From NCBI GenBank assembly GCA_934047225.1, contig OW204012.1, positions 8,308,001-8,372,000 on the forward strand: DNA of 64,000 nt, given 5' to 3'. The DNA comes from Ypsolopha sequella. Taxonomy: Eukaryota; Arthropoda; Insecta; Lepidoptera; Ypsolophidae. Each line of letters opens with the position of its first letter. Positions within the stretch are counted from its first letter, which is position 1. Below the pieces are notes generated by a model, which searched no databases, was not told the origin of the DNA, and saw only the letters and a program-made list of their open reading frames with translations. Both the position numbers and the translations under genes were made by a program. Shown piece after piece: positions 22,315 through 34,800 of the stretch.

Positions 22315-22371
22315 CTGGTCCAGATCAATCTGCTTCAAAGGAGGCGGCGGTCTCAAACTACCCGAACTCAT
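22315..22371 (-). CDS. Candidate first coding exon of a minus-strand gene
   Basis: An ATG at 22371 opens 19 codons (MSSGSLRPPPPLKQIDLDQ) ending exactly at a donor, CAG|GTAATT (22314-22313). It stands in an otherwise AT-rich region, with a proline run and codon use like the NADK2 exons. The leader upstream has no competing ATG close by. Phase at the donor is 0. I cannot name the protein. The only phase-compatible candidate downstream is the frame at 21316-21483, which sits in a transposon. The gene would be divergent from NADK2. Confidence 0.45.
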
Positions 22372-23149
22372 TGCGGTCACGTTCCGTTATTACAAGATCA
22401 TTAACCGCACGACGAGAGAAAGAGAAAACAAATGTAAAAATTGCACTAAACCGTAGCACGAATCATGTATGCAATAAGGAATTACACTAATCACGTTCGA
22501 GATCACAGTAGTAATTAATTATTTAATATTGATTATTTCTTTGCGTTCTATATTTACAATAAAAGATATTTATTTTATTATTTTGTAGGCGTTCTATTTG
22601 ATGCGAGGATGTATCTAAAGCACTATTTAGTTGTTTTCTCCTGAGATCTGTGGACAAAAGGAAACATTATAATTATTAATAATACTTACATACTTATGCT
22701 ATGTTTTTAAACATTACGTTGGCTCACTATGTTAACATTTTAAGAATAATACAAGGTTCAATACAATAATACAATGACATATTATTCTTGAAATTTCAAC
22801 ATGGAACCAAGAATCAGTTGAAGCTTTATTAATGTAACAAGTTTTTCAAGAAACAGTAAAGCAAAAACATTGTCCAAGATACAACAATAAAACCATAGCA
22901 CACTTATCCATTAGAGATCCTATCAACAATGGACAAGTGAGATTTTTTCCATCACTGTCAGGGTGTTGTGGGGTAATGCGAGGAGGGTACTAAGTAAGGA
23001 AAATTTGTATAGTAGTGAAATTGCACTGATGTGTTCGTGAAAAAGGTTTGCCCTCCTCACAACGTCTAATGGCTTAGAGGTCTGTGAATAAAACATATTG
23101 TCCAGGCCAGGTAAATATTTCTTAACCAGGAGTAACATTCAAGAGTAAA

Positions 23150-23640
23150 GACAAGACAAGACAAATACTCTTTATTGTACACCAAAGTTAATAAAATAAA
23201 GTAAAAGAACAAACTTATGAGAGAAAGTAACAAATGGCGGCTTTATCACTTCTAGCGATTTCTTCCAGACAACCTTTGGGTGGAAATTAATCAATGGAAA
23301 AAATAATGCAAAGGTGGTGCACAAAATAAATAATAATAATCAAATGGATAGCAAAATACCTAAAATGAATACACAAGTATAACATTGTACATACAAATAC
23401 ACATAATACGATAAATATATACACTAATATATAACAAAAATAAATACTATAATAGTGGCAGAATTAGGGATTTAACTAACATTTACAAAGAAAGAAAATG
23501 ATCCTTAAGTAATCTTTTGAAAACAGGCAACGAGGGAGCAAGAGTCCTACAGTTGATTAATTGATCTCGGAGTATACGGATACTATACTCTGTACAATAT
23601 AGCTTTATTAGAATGACAGGTCTCATCAGTTCATAGATTT
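23150..23640 (-). mobile_element. LINE 3' untranslated region, inverted
   Basis: Read on the minus strand, it ends in AATAAAGAGTATTTGTCTTG with a TCTTG-repeat tail at 23150-23163. It contains a segment (complement of GGCGGCTTTATCACTTCTAG) of a type I associate with non-LTR 3' regions. 5' truncated. Confidence 0.55.
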
Positions 23641-24878
23641 TTACAATTTTTAATATTTCGTAGTGCTTTTAAGTTCCAGTGCATTGATCATTGATTCTAA
23701 TCAACCTAAAAATTAGCTATTGAAGGCCTCAGTTTATTAAAAAGCCAACTGTCCAGTATAATTATCGGGGATGGACTTGACATTAACATCTAAAGAGGTT
23801 GTGATATAATATGATATTGTATATACCTACATCTATCTACCTACAGTGCTACAAGGATCTGATGCATGACAGTGACAGGGGGGCGCAGCTGTGAAACAAG
23901 GAGTATCGTAATGGCGTTACTTCTAATTTTGGACACAACTAATCCACGCACAATAAGATCCTATGTTAACATCTTTACAGGTTAACCCATCGAATTAAAA
24001 AAGGCATGATCATGCTCATTATCCATTGTGCATCAATTGATATTGAAAATGAATAACGCAACTGATTATCACTTACAATTTTTTGGTCAACTGTACTAAT
24101 TTCAAGTTTGAATACAGTTTAATATTACACTCCCTCTACCATACATAGAATTAGGTTCTAATGAATGTTATGTGATCATTTTAACATCAAAATTACTATT
24201 CAAAATTAAGTGGAGCACAAAATTGTTTACAATTCAAAACCTGTTTGAAAAAAAACTTGTCTCTCCTACTTACTAAAGCTGCAACTGTAACCAGCCATAC
24301 AATTCAAGCAAAAAGTGAATAAAACACAATATGCCAGGACAATCACTTCGCTGTCCTTAAGATTACCATGTCATTGTCTTGCACAAAAAAAAAACAAGCA
24401 TGCAGCATCTGTTTTCTCTACAAAGCTGTTATGGATATTAACATACTTTCTATCTAGGTACCTACATTTCATACCCACTTTCGTGTCTTTCGGGCGAAAA
24501 AGCGGGAATATAACAAGAGATGAGGAACTACGCACAAGGTTTGAGGGAAAAGTAAAAGTATCGCTTCTCACAAAGAACGTAAGATTGCAAAATAACAAGG
24601 GCGACCAAGAAATGCGTTTTTCTTTTAGGGATTTCATTCCCCACATACCTGTAGCCATTTATTTAGTCTTCTACTTCATAGCACTCAGTTTACACAATGA
24701 AAGGACTAAGAAATGCTACTATTTTACAAAAAATATGAAAATAATACGATTGATTTCTATACTTCCTTCTGCAGGTATTTGACAGGTAATGGGACTATCC
24801 GACCAAATTGAAAATCGTGTTTTGAAATAGAACGCACAAATGATATGCGCAATTGAAATTTTGTCTGGTTATACTTAC
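23641..24878. other. Putative intron of the minus-strand gene; long open frame of doubtful meaning
   Basis: No repeat or domain is recognised. A 155-codon plus frame at 24315-24782 and a 95-codon antisense frame overlap here. Neither shows a motif, and the plus frame has no upstream ATG at its start. If the two putative minus-strand exons belong together, this is their intron. Confidence 0.3.
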
Positions 24879-25000
24879 GTCTTTCCCGTTTTTACACAAT
24901 CGACCACACTTCACTTGAAATCTAGCACATCACAATAAAATGCTTGAACCGTATCACTTTTATGTGACTATCGGTTTTATGGAACTTTTATTAATAAAAT
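24879..25000 (-). other. Candidate 5' UTR exon of the minus-strand gene
   Basis: On the minus strand, a strong donor GAC|GTAAGTATAACC follows at 24878. The sequence before it has no long frame. It lies upstream of the ATG exon at 22371, as a non-coding first exon would. The upper limit is a guess. Confidence 0.35.
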
Positions 25001-25807
25001 ACTTTATTTGCTAAATCCCTAGTCTTAATTATTAAGAACTATTTAACGCTTCCGAAAAATAAAACGAAAAAACGAGTGGGACAGAGAAAAGTTGCTTGAG
25101 TTTTACCAACTTAATAACAGATGGCGTGAGTGAACAAAGCTAATTTGCAGATGGCGTTAATCTCGCTCGTCCCTTCAAAACTCGAAACGACACCATGAAA
25201 TAATGTAAATGTAATTTTAAATAGAAATATTGTGCAGTAAAATAAGTAATGGCACTCTGAAAAGTGACCATTACCCAAGAAGATAATATAAAGTTAAAGT
25301 AAATAATAAAATTGCAGAGCTGCGTTCAGTTAGAACGTCAGACGCACGGAACACTTTTCCCAGGAGGTCAGACGTCACCTGCCTAATATGCCCTCTCGTT
25401 TGCATGCGTTGGATTCGTAGTCGCTCTACGTTTGAATTTGTATATGCTTTCCTGCTGTCGATGTCAAAACAGCCCAAGTTATACTACCCAATCATCAAAA
25501 TCAAACAAATGGCAAAGACAACCGTTTTCGTGGTCTTTATTTACTATATTGATTATTAATTACTTTATTTACTTTTGATTAGGGCGTTTTCGACAAAAGT
25601 GGCAAATACATGACATTTCTGTCGTGTTCCTAGACTTTGATTGTATTTAAAAAATACCTTCATAGTATTGTTATAAAAACTAAATATTTCTGACTAGTAA
25701 TTACACCTACAAACAATATTAATCCTTGAAAAGGACTTGATTTTTTTTTATTAAGTACTCAGAACAATATTTTACATCAATGATTAAGTAAGTTTGTTTA
25801 CACATTA
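25001..25807. other. Intergenic sequence
   Basis: No gene seen. CAGATGGCGT occurs twice near 25119 and 25147. A diverged match to the loop of the 231 MITE (CCTAATATGCCCTCTCGTTT) lies near 25381. Confidence 0.3.
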
Positions 25808-26130
25808 GGTGGTAGAGCTGATGCTGAGCTTGACTGTGGAAGTACTACCATCTTACTTGGAGACCCCCTCGAAGTAATTCAGGGGAGAGTAAGAGGACAG
25901 CTCTCAGGCAAAAAACCAGGAGGCTTATTCATCCCTAATAGCCGGGCTTTATATGGAACAGACTGGTGACGGACAGTGGCGTCACTAGTGCGAGGGTTCT
26001 GGCAACGCGCTCACCAACCCGCCTGCCCAGCGTGTGTGAGTATGGGCAATTCTTCCAAGATGACCGCCGGGAGTGGCAAAGTCCTGGAAAGGCTTATGTC
26101 CAGCAGTGGACGAACTAGGCTGATGGATGG
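25808..26130 (+). mobile_element. SINE F copy F3, near full length
   Basis: The head GGTGGTAGAGCTGATGC resembles a tRNA box A region (TGGTAGAGC), followed by GGCTCGACT-like box B sequence in other copies. The body includes the GAGAGTAAGAGGACAGCTCTC stem and the CCAGCAGTGGACGAACTAGG core. It ends GCTGATGGATGG. Length matches F5. Confidence 0.75.
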
Positions 26131-26261
26131 ATTGTTGTTTCATTAATTTACGGTCATTTCATAAAAAGTATATAATTGTACGTAAAACTGATTGATCCAC
26201 TACGAAATAAAAATGCCTAGGTAGTAATAGGACTACCGGTTGACATGAAATTATAGGCAGA

Positions 26262-26440
26262 TTTGGTCACTTTTGATACATCTGTCATTTCTGACATCTG
26301 TCGTTTTTGACTTGTTTCTTTTGACATCCGTCACTTTTGAGTTTTGACACATCGGGCACTTTTGACACATCGGGCACTTTTGACACATCTGTCACTTTTG
26401 ACACATCTTTTACGTTTGAAACGTCTGTTACGTATAGAGA
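26262..26440 (+). repeat. Degenerate minisatellite, 18-20 bp unit
   Basis: Imperfect units such as CACTTTTGACACATC(G/T)G repeat about nine times, best preserved at 26340-26405. Confidence 0.8.
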
Positions 26441-27810
26441 TGTGAAAAACGGTTTTTTTCTACGGTGAAAGAAAAAAACACTGAAAAAAAATGATTTTTT
26501 GGAGTATGTAGGTTTTTTTTTTCAAGAGTACGATAAATTATTACATTATGATTCAAGTGTGCTTAGTTGCTATAAATTAAATTTATAATGGTGCTGTACA
26601 GATACCAAATATCAACGAGGATACAGCATTAGCAGAGCTTGCAAATTACATTGCAAAACAAGATTTTTTTTCTAAGACTTTTGTGTGGTCTGCTTTGACT
26701 AAAGTCGCTTTTAAATTCCTCTCGCTTCCTAATATATATTAAATTCAAAATTCCGTTGGTTTTTGTGAGTTAGAATTTCAAAATTTTCGGGTCGCGGCAA
26801 ATGACGGCCTGACCAAAAGAAAAAAAATCTGTGCTGTGATGTAATTCACTTTTTTAATGATTTCGTTACATTTTGGTGCCACATTGAGAAGTAAACCGGT
26901 CGGTTGTGAGAAATCGGTCAGTTTTGAAACTTCAATTTATGCTATTTTCCTCTACTTTTTGGATTAATTCAATTTACGTATGTAATTCCGAATAAAACAG
27001 CGAATTAATGAAACATGTGCAAGATGTTTGCGTATATCGAGGATTTATTTTGGTTAAACCTATGAACTTCGCCTCGCTCCGCTCCATTTTGCATGGCTAC
27101 CGTAAGCAGGCCTTAAGAGCTGCTGCTACACTCTCGTTTTCAGCAAGTCTCGTTTAGTCTTGCCAAAAATGTGAAGTGTATCTTTTAGGAGATAATGCTG
27201 AATTTTCGTTAAACACGTCGAGTGCTTGCGGTTGTGATTTGTCTACACGCTGTCAAAATCTGCAACATAGATGTTCTTCTAAACTCTCACAAAGACGTTT
27301 TACAGAGACCTAAACTGTGCAGTGTCTAATGTCTGTTCAACTAAATTAGATGTTATTTGTTTACGTATAAGATTGTTATTATTGTGACAGTTTATTCAAG
27401 CGAAAATTTAACTGTCAATCGTTCCAGAAAAACCCGAGTGAAAATGTACGTGCATAAACCTTGTCAGAAATGTAAAATTCACTTTGACAGTTTAAATTTT
27501 ACATTTACCCAGGCGGTTAGGAACGCTACATTAGTATTAATATAAATGTAAAGTTGAGAGGACCCCCTCTATACAAAATTTAACGTAAATATGTCAAGTA
27601 TAACGTTAAGAGAACCCCCTAGGTACGAAATTTAACGTAAATATGTCAGGTGACGTTATGCGAACCTTAGATGTGAACCTTGCGTTGCGAACCCTACTCG
27701 GGGTTGATTTTGGATAAGTCGACACCAGTGCCAGTGCCTGAAAATTTTTAACAATCAGTGTTGAAACGCGATGCGAGTTGATTTTTGAACGGGTTAGTGT
27801 TGCAACCCGG
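26441..27810. other. Intergenic sequence with short local duplications
   Basis: No gene recognised. Between 27545 and 27655 the segment AATTTAACGTAAATATGTCA recurs with flanking ACCCCCT, a local duplication of about 60 bp. Confidence 0.35.
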
Positions 27811-28332
27811 GTAGGGCTTCGTTCCGAAATGCGCATTTACTGCAGCAGTGCGTTGATGCGATTTGATCATTCCGTTTTGTCAAAACGCATCGACCCTGGG
27901 CGCCTACCACTCACCAGTTTTGATTTTATTTTCTGTAGACATTAAATAAACTTTTCAAAGAAATGGAGGATTTAGATGAGGTTCCAGTTTTTTTAGAAGA
28001 ACGGAATCAATTTTTAACTTTAGTTTTAACTCCACAAGAGGCGGAACTGGTTAAAAGAGATTTAGTATAAAACGTACTAATTTCTGACCTTTTCTCACAG
28101 TTTGCTAAAATATTCCCGTTTTTTTTTGTTCTTAAACAAAACAAAAGAACTTTAAACTTTCGCGCGGTTCGTCCTCAATGACAGCAGCAGTTGCATCAGG
28201 CCACAGGGAGATGCGATTTATGCAGTTCTATGCGGTGTTCGCGTTTGTTATGTTGGTAATAAATAAATCGCATTGATGCAGTCGATCGGACCAAATTTGA
28301 CGCGCATCATGCGCGTCGACGCTCAATACGGA
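27811..28332 (+). mobile_element. Harbinger-like remnant with a 35-codon ORF
   Basis: Imperfect inverted ends (GTAGGG(C/T)..CGTTCCG) bracket about 500 bp. A small frame at 27963-28070 begins with ATG and reads MEDLDEVPVFLEERN, then TPQEAELVKRDLV before a stop. An acidic start with a short leader of this kind recalls PIF/Harbinger accessory or transposase N-termini. No DDE domain remains. The assignment is tentative. Confidence 0.35.
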
Positions 28333-28773
28333 ACGCACCCTACGAAACTGGGAAGAAACTCAACAAACAAACCAAACCGCTCGCTGCTGACTCGCTCGCT
28401 GTGAGTTTATGAACGAACGAACGACTATCTGTACTGTACGTCACACACATATAATTTTCTCTCATGTTTTCTTTGGAATTGGAAATTCTCTTATCAATTT
28501 ACATGTGGTGAATTCATTGAATAAACTGACACGCCTCTGTTAAAGATAAACACAGTGGCAAGGCAAAGTACTTGATAAATTTGTTCTCATACCGTATCTG
28601 CAATAAACACACGTATTTCTTTTTAATGATAAGGGTATTTCGGACATAAAAGTGAATAAAACAGTGTTAATAGTGCTGTACATAGTTAATGGTTTTTGAT
28701 TTTTAAGTGGAATTCAACTTTAACTTCTTATAATTAACTTTAAAAGTGGACTTGGATCTCGGACCAATTGAAA
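28333..28773 (+). promoter_or_regulatory. NADK2: NADK2 promoter and 5' UTR region
   Basis: The segment lies directly upstream of the NADK2 start codon. It contains a GAACGAACGAACGA run and no recognised transposon. Transcription probably begins here, but I see no definite TATA box or initiator, and the start site cannot be fixed from sequence alone. Confidence 0.4.
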
Positions 28774-28825
28774 ATGTCAGTTCTTAATAATTTTACTGTT
28801 TTGATCACGCGCAGTCTTCGTGGAC
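28774..28825 (+). CDS. NADK2: NADK2 exon 1 (targeting peptide)
   Basis: ATG at 28774 in context GAAAATGT; encodes [17 protein letters not shown] plus one base. The donor GGAC|GTAAGTAT is near consensus. The short hydrophobic and arginine-rich peptide fits a mitochondrial presequence. The single leftover C joins GG of exon 2 to give Arg18. Confidence 0.75.
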
Positions 28826-31800
28826 GTAAGTATTTGATTTCTATACATGTAAAACGCAACATTTGCTGTATAATCCCCGCAAGTTGCTAATGCGCTCGCA
28901 CGTCATTTGTTTTTGGCCGCACGTTAAGCTGTTGGTCAATTTGTGCCCGAAGTACAGGTATAGGGCTCACCACCCATTGTTGGTGTAAAGCAGGTTTATA
29001 GTGCGCGCCAATCTTTTAGTCGCCTCTGATTGAGTTACGAGTGCAAGCTTGCGCAGGTACAGTCAAGGAAACAATAATATGAACGGTTGATTATTAAATG
29101 TTTACTATAAGTGGGAAGGTGTACTGGTTGTACCTACCTATTTAATATATATTTATTATTTTAGTGTAATCTTAACTGTTTAATTAAAACAAATTAATAT
29201 AAACACCATTTTCCTACATTGTCGCCTAAAAACGCTATAACGACGGCGAGGCATAACAACAACAATAAACTTTAACAAACTAAATCAACAAAACAACAAA
29301 CAAACAGATTCAACGATTAACTAAACGAATCATATAATTTTTTCCACGAACGTACTTTTCATGCAACGCGCGCATGTGTAGTGTACGGACGTAGCACTAA
29401 CACTAACGCATAGTGTTGACATCTGCTGAACGGTGAGCGGGGGGTGTGGTGCGGCATGCAGGCGGGTGTGCTCCGCGCCCTCGCTCCTGTAACGTCCCCC
29501 TGACACCGTAAAACGGCTAATGCGTCGATTCTTGGGGCTAGCTTCAGAGGCGACTAAAAGATTGGCGCACTGTACCTAGTGTCACCTGTGACTAGAAGTA
29601 AAGTTTTCAGGTGTTGTTAGGTCTCTTAAGGCGATATGCGAAAAAAATATGGTTGTTTCTTTTCTGTGTATTTCATGAAATACAGGGAAAATTTTAATAA
29701 ATTTCTGGTATATGCATTTTGACTATATAATCTAGGGTTTTGAAATTGGAAAACATGGTTGGATAGATTTTCCTCGATAGAAATAATTGTTGAAATGAGG
29801 TCTTCAAACACACATTTTCTCCTCGTTTGACGAATAGGAACCACCCAAAATATACAGAACTCAAACATATTTTATTAGGTGTGTTCCAACAATATCTAAA
29901 GATTTGATATTTGAAATTTTGCTAGCTATTTTAGTTGTTTTAATAAAAATATAAAACCAACTTTTTTCCCTTTTGCCCTGAATCCGCCCCTCTCGCACTG
30001 AGCAATTTTTTCCTTGGAGTTACAGTGACAAAAATAATATTCGCATAGCCTCTTAAGCACAAATACTGTGCAAAAAAATACTGCTTGCCTTTACTTTGAA
30101 TTCAAGAATATTGTTTTTTCTGAATTATCAGTTGCTGTGTATAAGCTATCAGGGAGATTGATCTTCCTGTTTATATTATTTGATTTTATTTATTTAATCG
30201 TATGGCTTGTAAAACTTTACTAGTCGTTATTATTATATATTATTTGATTAGAAGTTTGATTAAATTATTTATCATCTGGTCATAAATGTAGTAACTCATC
30301 CCACTAATATTATAAAAATGCGAAAGTTATGATGGATGGATGTTTGTTACTCCTTCACTACCCGGACTGATTGGGCTGAAACTTTGCACAAAAGTAGTTC
30401 GAGACCTGGAATAGCACATAGGCTACTACTACAAGCAATAGTGTCGTTCAGAGACGCGCCTTGGCCTTCAGCCTTGCCAAACATACTACTACTCTAGGGG
30501 ATTAAATCAGTTATCAAAGACCGCCAAAGAGACATTGACAAAGGATTAATAAAATTCAGAGAACAAAAAATAGTGTCGATCAGAAAAGCGGCTCGGCCAA
30601 AGACACTTTACATAGGAATCGAATTAGAGATGATGAGAATACAAAACACTCCATATCTCAAAACCAGAGCCATGTCAACTACGTATAAAAAAATTAATAT
30701 TTTAAAAATTAAAAATATTTACCGATTTGATACAACTATAGAAAAACTCAATCAACGCAGGCAAAAGCTAGTACATTTATAAAGCCAAGAAAACATAATG
30801 TTACCAAAATCGAGTGTAAATGTGTGTGACACATGCGTATGTGTCCGTAATGAAGTAAGGATACGCCCCTAGTGTAAACCCAACACATCTTTTCGTACGT
30901 AAGAAAATCTTTAAAATTGCAATGTTTTTGAAAAAAATTTTACTTCACTATCAGAAACAATCATAATTTTCAACTAAATACTCTATTTATGCCATTTTTT
31001 GTAGTTTGAGATGGATGTGCATCAAACTTTGCTTAGCATATCCATATTTACCTGTGAAATGGATGTTTCCCATCATTTTTTAGGTGATTGTAACAACGTT
31101 TCAGTACAGTACAAGATACCATTTAGATGGAATGATAGAATGTGCCGTTTTTAACTATTTCATTTCAATATTTTGTAAAACTTTGATATTGCCGCTTTTT
31201 GCTCTGAACCAGCTCTGAGCCAGGGCGTAAAATACAATTTGACGTTTAGAATTCCATACGGCTAAAGAGCCCTTTAACGGGATACCTGACGCTAGAACAT
31301 CAACAACACCAGGGTTTTCAAGGGTTCATTGGAAGAAACTAGGTCTCTCCTCATATTGAAGAAAATATATTTGATTTATCTATGTTTTATCTAGAGATTC
31401 CACCTATAAACAATGTTTTAAGATTTATACTTTTGTCAACAAAAAAATGTTTTTCACCCTCTTTTTTTTGGTTTTCAAACGTTCGTTTCAAAAACGCGGT
31501 TAAGAGATCAACTTGATTTTTTTTTAATAAAATAGGCAATAGAAATATGAAGGGGTATTACCTAAATCCAATATTTTTTTCCCTACAAAATATCTAAAAA
31601 CACACCAATTTGTTGTTTCGCTGCGTGATCACTAGTATTACGCGTCCAAGAACAAGAGGCCAAAGAGCCATCGTATAATCGCGTTTATGAAAAGCAAATA
31701 AGGTCTTTGCCATTAGACTTATTGTGCTGGACGGGTCATAAAAAAAGTTGCTAGGGTATGCCATCCTCTTAAGGTTTTGTTGAATAACTATTGAGGGAAT

Positions 31801-34800
31801 TTTGAATTTAAGTGTCCTGTTTCAAATAATTAGAAAAAGGCGAGTTTTTCGTAATCCAGATGCGAAACCGGTCTTAATGCTTACCTGCCCATTTTACTGT
31901 AGGTTTATTCAAAAATATTGTTTTAAAAAAAAAATTGAATTGCTAATTTACAGAAACCAATAGAAACTTTGCGATGGCAACATATTTTATTATCATTTTT
32001 ATTGGCATCAATAACAAAGATAAATAAATCATCCACCCATCTCCACACCCCAATTCAAAAACCTACCCCAACACATCATATACATTATATATATAATAAT
32101 ATTATAATGTGTTAAGTAGGCAGGTCTCTAAATTGAAGTGTGGAGACGGGTAGATGATCACTTATCTTTGTTTGTTAAGACCTGGACCGTAATGGGCACC
32201 AAGCGACCAAATATCAAACAAACAAACAGTACTAGATATTGTTAATAAAGAACTTGTAATAAATATTCAATTTCATGTACAACAGATGAGACCAAAGACT
32301 AGACCAAATGTTGAATAGACAAATTTTAGCCTGAACAATAATCCTACTGATTCGTATAATAAAATAGTGAGGATTTTATTTTTTATTTTTAGTTGTTTCG
32401 ATTCCTGGGTGAGACAAGCGAATTTAAGAAGATCTTTGAATGCAGTTTTGTTTCTTTTAAAAAATAAAACAATGTTTCCTTTCAGTAAAATGAGCTAATT
32501 AAAGGATTTAAGGTGCCTTTGAATTTTTTTCACCCTGTATATAAATATACACACATAAAACAATATTAAAACATATGCATATAATATAATTAAAGACGAG
32601 AGTAAATTACTAGTAGTGAAATTTTAACATTGCTATGTTGATACCAGATCTAATGAATTTTGCTAAGATAATGTCTGCGCAATGACTATTCCATAGTAAA
32701 ACAACCAATAAAAACAATTTGGGTTCCTTTCTCAGAGAGTGTTGGAGGCTACAATTTTAGCGCCTTGTTTTTTGTCGCCTTAAGTTTGCGCGTGTTGTTA
32801 TTGCAAATAACTTATGCCTATTAGACTGAAGATAAGTTTTATTATTGTGGAAATAATGTTTTGAAAACAAATGTTGCTTACACAAACAAACTCTATTTCC
32901 TGACATAGAATTTTGTTTGTTTCTGTTAATTTACGTCATTGTCTTATATTTTAAAGGCTAGCGTCCACAGTTCGGCATCGGACGCATCGTACGCAACGGA
33001 TTATGGTTTGCCTCGTATAGAAACTCATACAACAGCGTCCACTGGATCGGCATTCCGTATGACGTCATCGGCAATGCCGACCCAGTGGACGCACCTCGCG
33101 CTCGCTCCGCACGTACGATCACTACGAAAATCCGAATGAAGTGGCAGGCATCGGCAATCCGATTGCTGGTACTTGCGTTGGCAAATCCGATCGCTGCCGA
33201 TACAGTGAACGCACTATGCAAAATTAATCCGTTTGATGCGATCCGTCCGCTGCGTGCGATGCGGAACTGTGGATGCTTACCTTAAAACTCCCTTTAATAT
33301 AATAAAGTTGTGAATAATTCATTAAATAAATAAATAACGAAGGTAGAAACTGGAAATGTTAAAAAAAAAGACATGATCTTGCCAAGTTTCTTGCCCGTTC
33401 TTCTTCGCAAGACTAATCGAATGGGCGGAGGTAGGCATGTATTTATATACGTAACCTATTACTATGTAGTATATAGGATGGGATTTGGTCGGCCGCCTGG
33501 ATTCGTGTTGGGGGCTCGGTTGGTGATCATTGAACCTTGTTCCTGGTCCCTGGCCGGGTCTCCGGTATGGGTTCGGGCGGTTGATTGGATTTCACCTTGT
33601 ATAATAATATTTTACTTATAATTTTAATCGTACATATATTGCTACATAAATTAAATAAACATTTAATCTAAGTAGTTCATGTACATTTATTATTTTATTA
33701 CATATATTTTTATAAGATTAAAATTTGACTTGTGAAACGTGTATTATATATACCTACTTTGCAAAATAAACTTTTTGAATTTTGAATTTGAATTTTGAAT
33801 TGAATTTGAACATTTTGAGGTTGAAAACGGAAAATGTATCAAATAATTTTCTCGCGGGTATATACTGCGAAAGTGCTGCCACTTTAGATAAAAAATAACT
33901 TCTTTAATGAATTAGTTGATTAATCACGTGATGTTTTTAGCAACTTTTTAACCCCCCCTCCCCAATGGTGATACGTGGTGAGGTTTTAGACTACCCCTCC
34001 CCCCTACCCACGTGTATGTTTTTTGTACAAAGTATATTAAAAAATTCAGAATATTATCTTTAAATTAAATTACGATCCAAGTTTTGATGTCACGCACCGT
34101 GTTTCGGTATAAAAATTGCGCGTTCAAAAAAAAAATTATAAATACACGTGATTGTTAGGGTATATGTATTCCAGTAAAAAGCAGAGTTTAACGATCCAAA
34201 TAATATACTATTTATTCATCGTTATTTCATCAGGAAAGGTGTGTCACGCAGTGGCGTGCACAGAACTTTTTTCCGGAAAAGCAATCAGAAGGTCAAGTAC
34301 GACAATAAAAAAAATATGAAAAAATTTAAATAACACTTTGAAAAAAAAAGTTTGTATGAAAATGTTCACTCTAGGAAAGGCAGTGCCTACCCTGGCGTCA
34401 TACAAACCTTTTTTTTTCAAAGTGTCATTAAAAAAAATTCATATTTTTTTATTGTTGTACTTGACCTTCTGATCGTTTTTCCGGAAAAAAGTTCTGTGCA
34501 CGCCACTGGTGTCACGTATAGCTCGCTGAAGGCGCAGGCAGTAATTAAGAACTATTCAAGGGACTTTTAGTCAAGTGGTTGAAGTGGCTTGTTCATAAAA
34601 ACAAATATTAACAAGTAAGAAAGAGACAGAATATAGTGTTGAAATGATATTGATTTGTTTTTGTACATTCCAACAGTGATATCTCACTGCACTATTCTCA
34701 CTGCACCTCCCTAGTGATATTTGGTGATTTTTTCCGAACCCCCACCCCTCCTTTCGAGCCTCACGTGATTATTGGAGGACCACTTAGTTACTGGAATAAT

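Noticed and set aside
24315..24782. 155-codon plus-strand open frame
   Set aside because: No motif, no ATG at its start, overlaps an equally open antisense frame, and composition is that of AT-rich non-coding DNA.
30573..30782. 69-codon lysine/arginine-rich plus frame
   Set aside because: No recognisable family and high A content explains the composition; possibly a decayed LINE segment, but unsupported.
32939..33285. Three overlapping frames of 66-87 codons
   Set aside because: They lie in a CpG-rich palindromic MITE, where low stop-codon density explains open frames on both strands.
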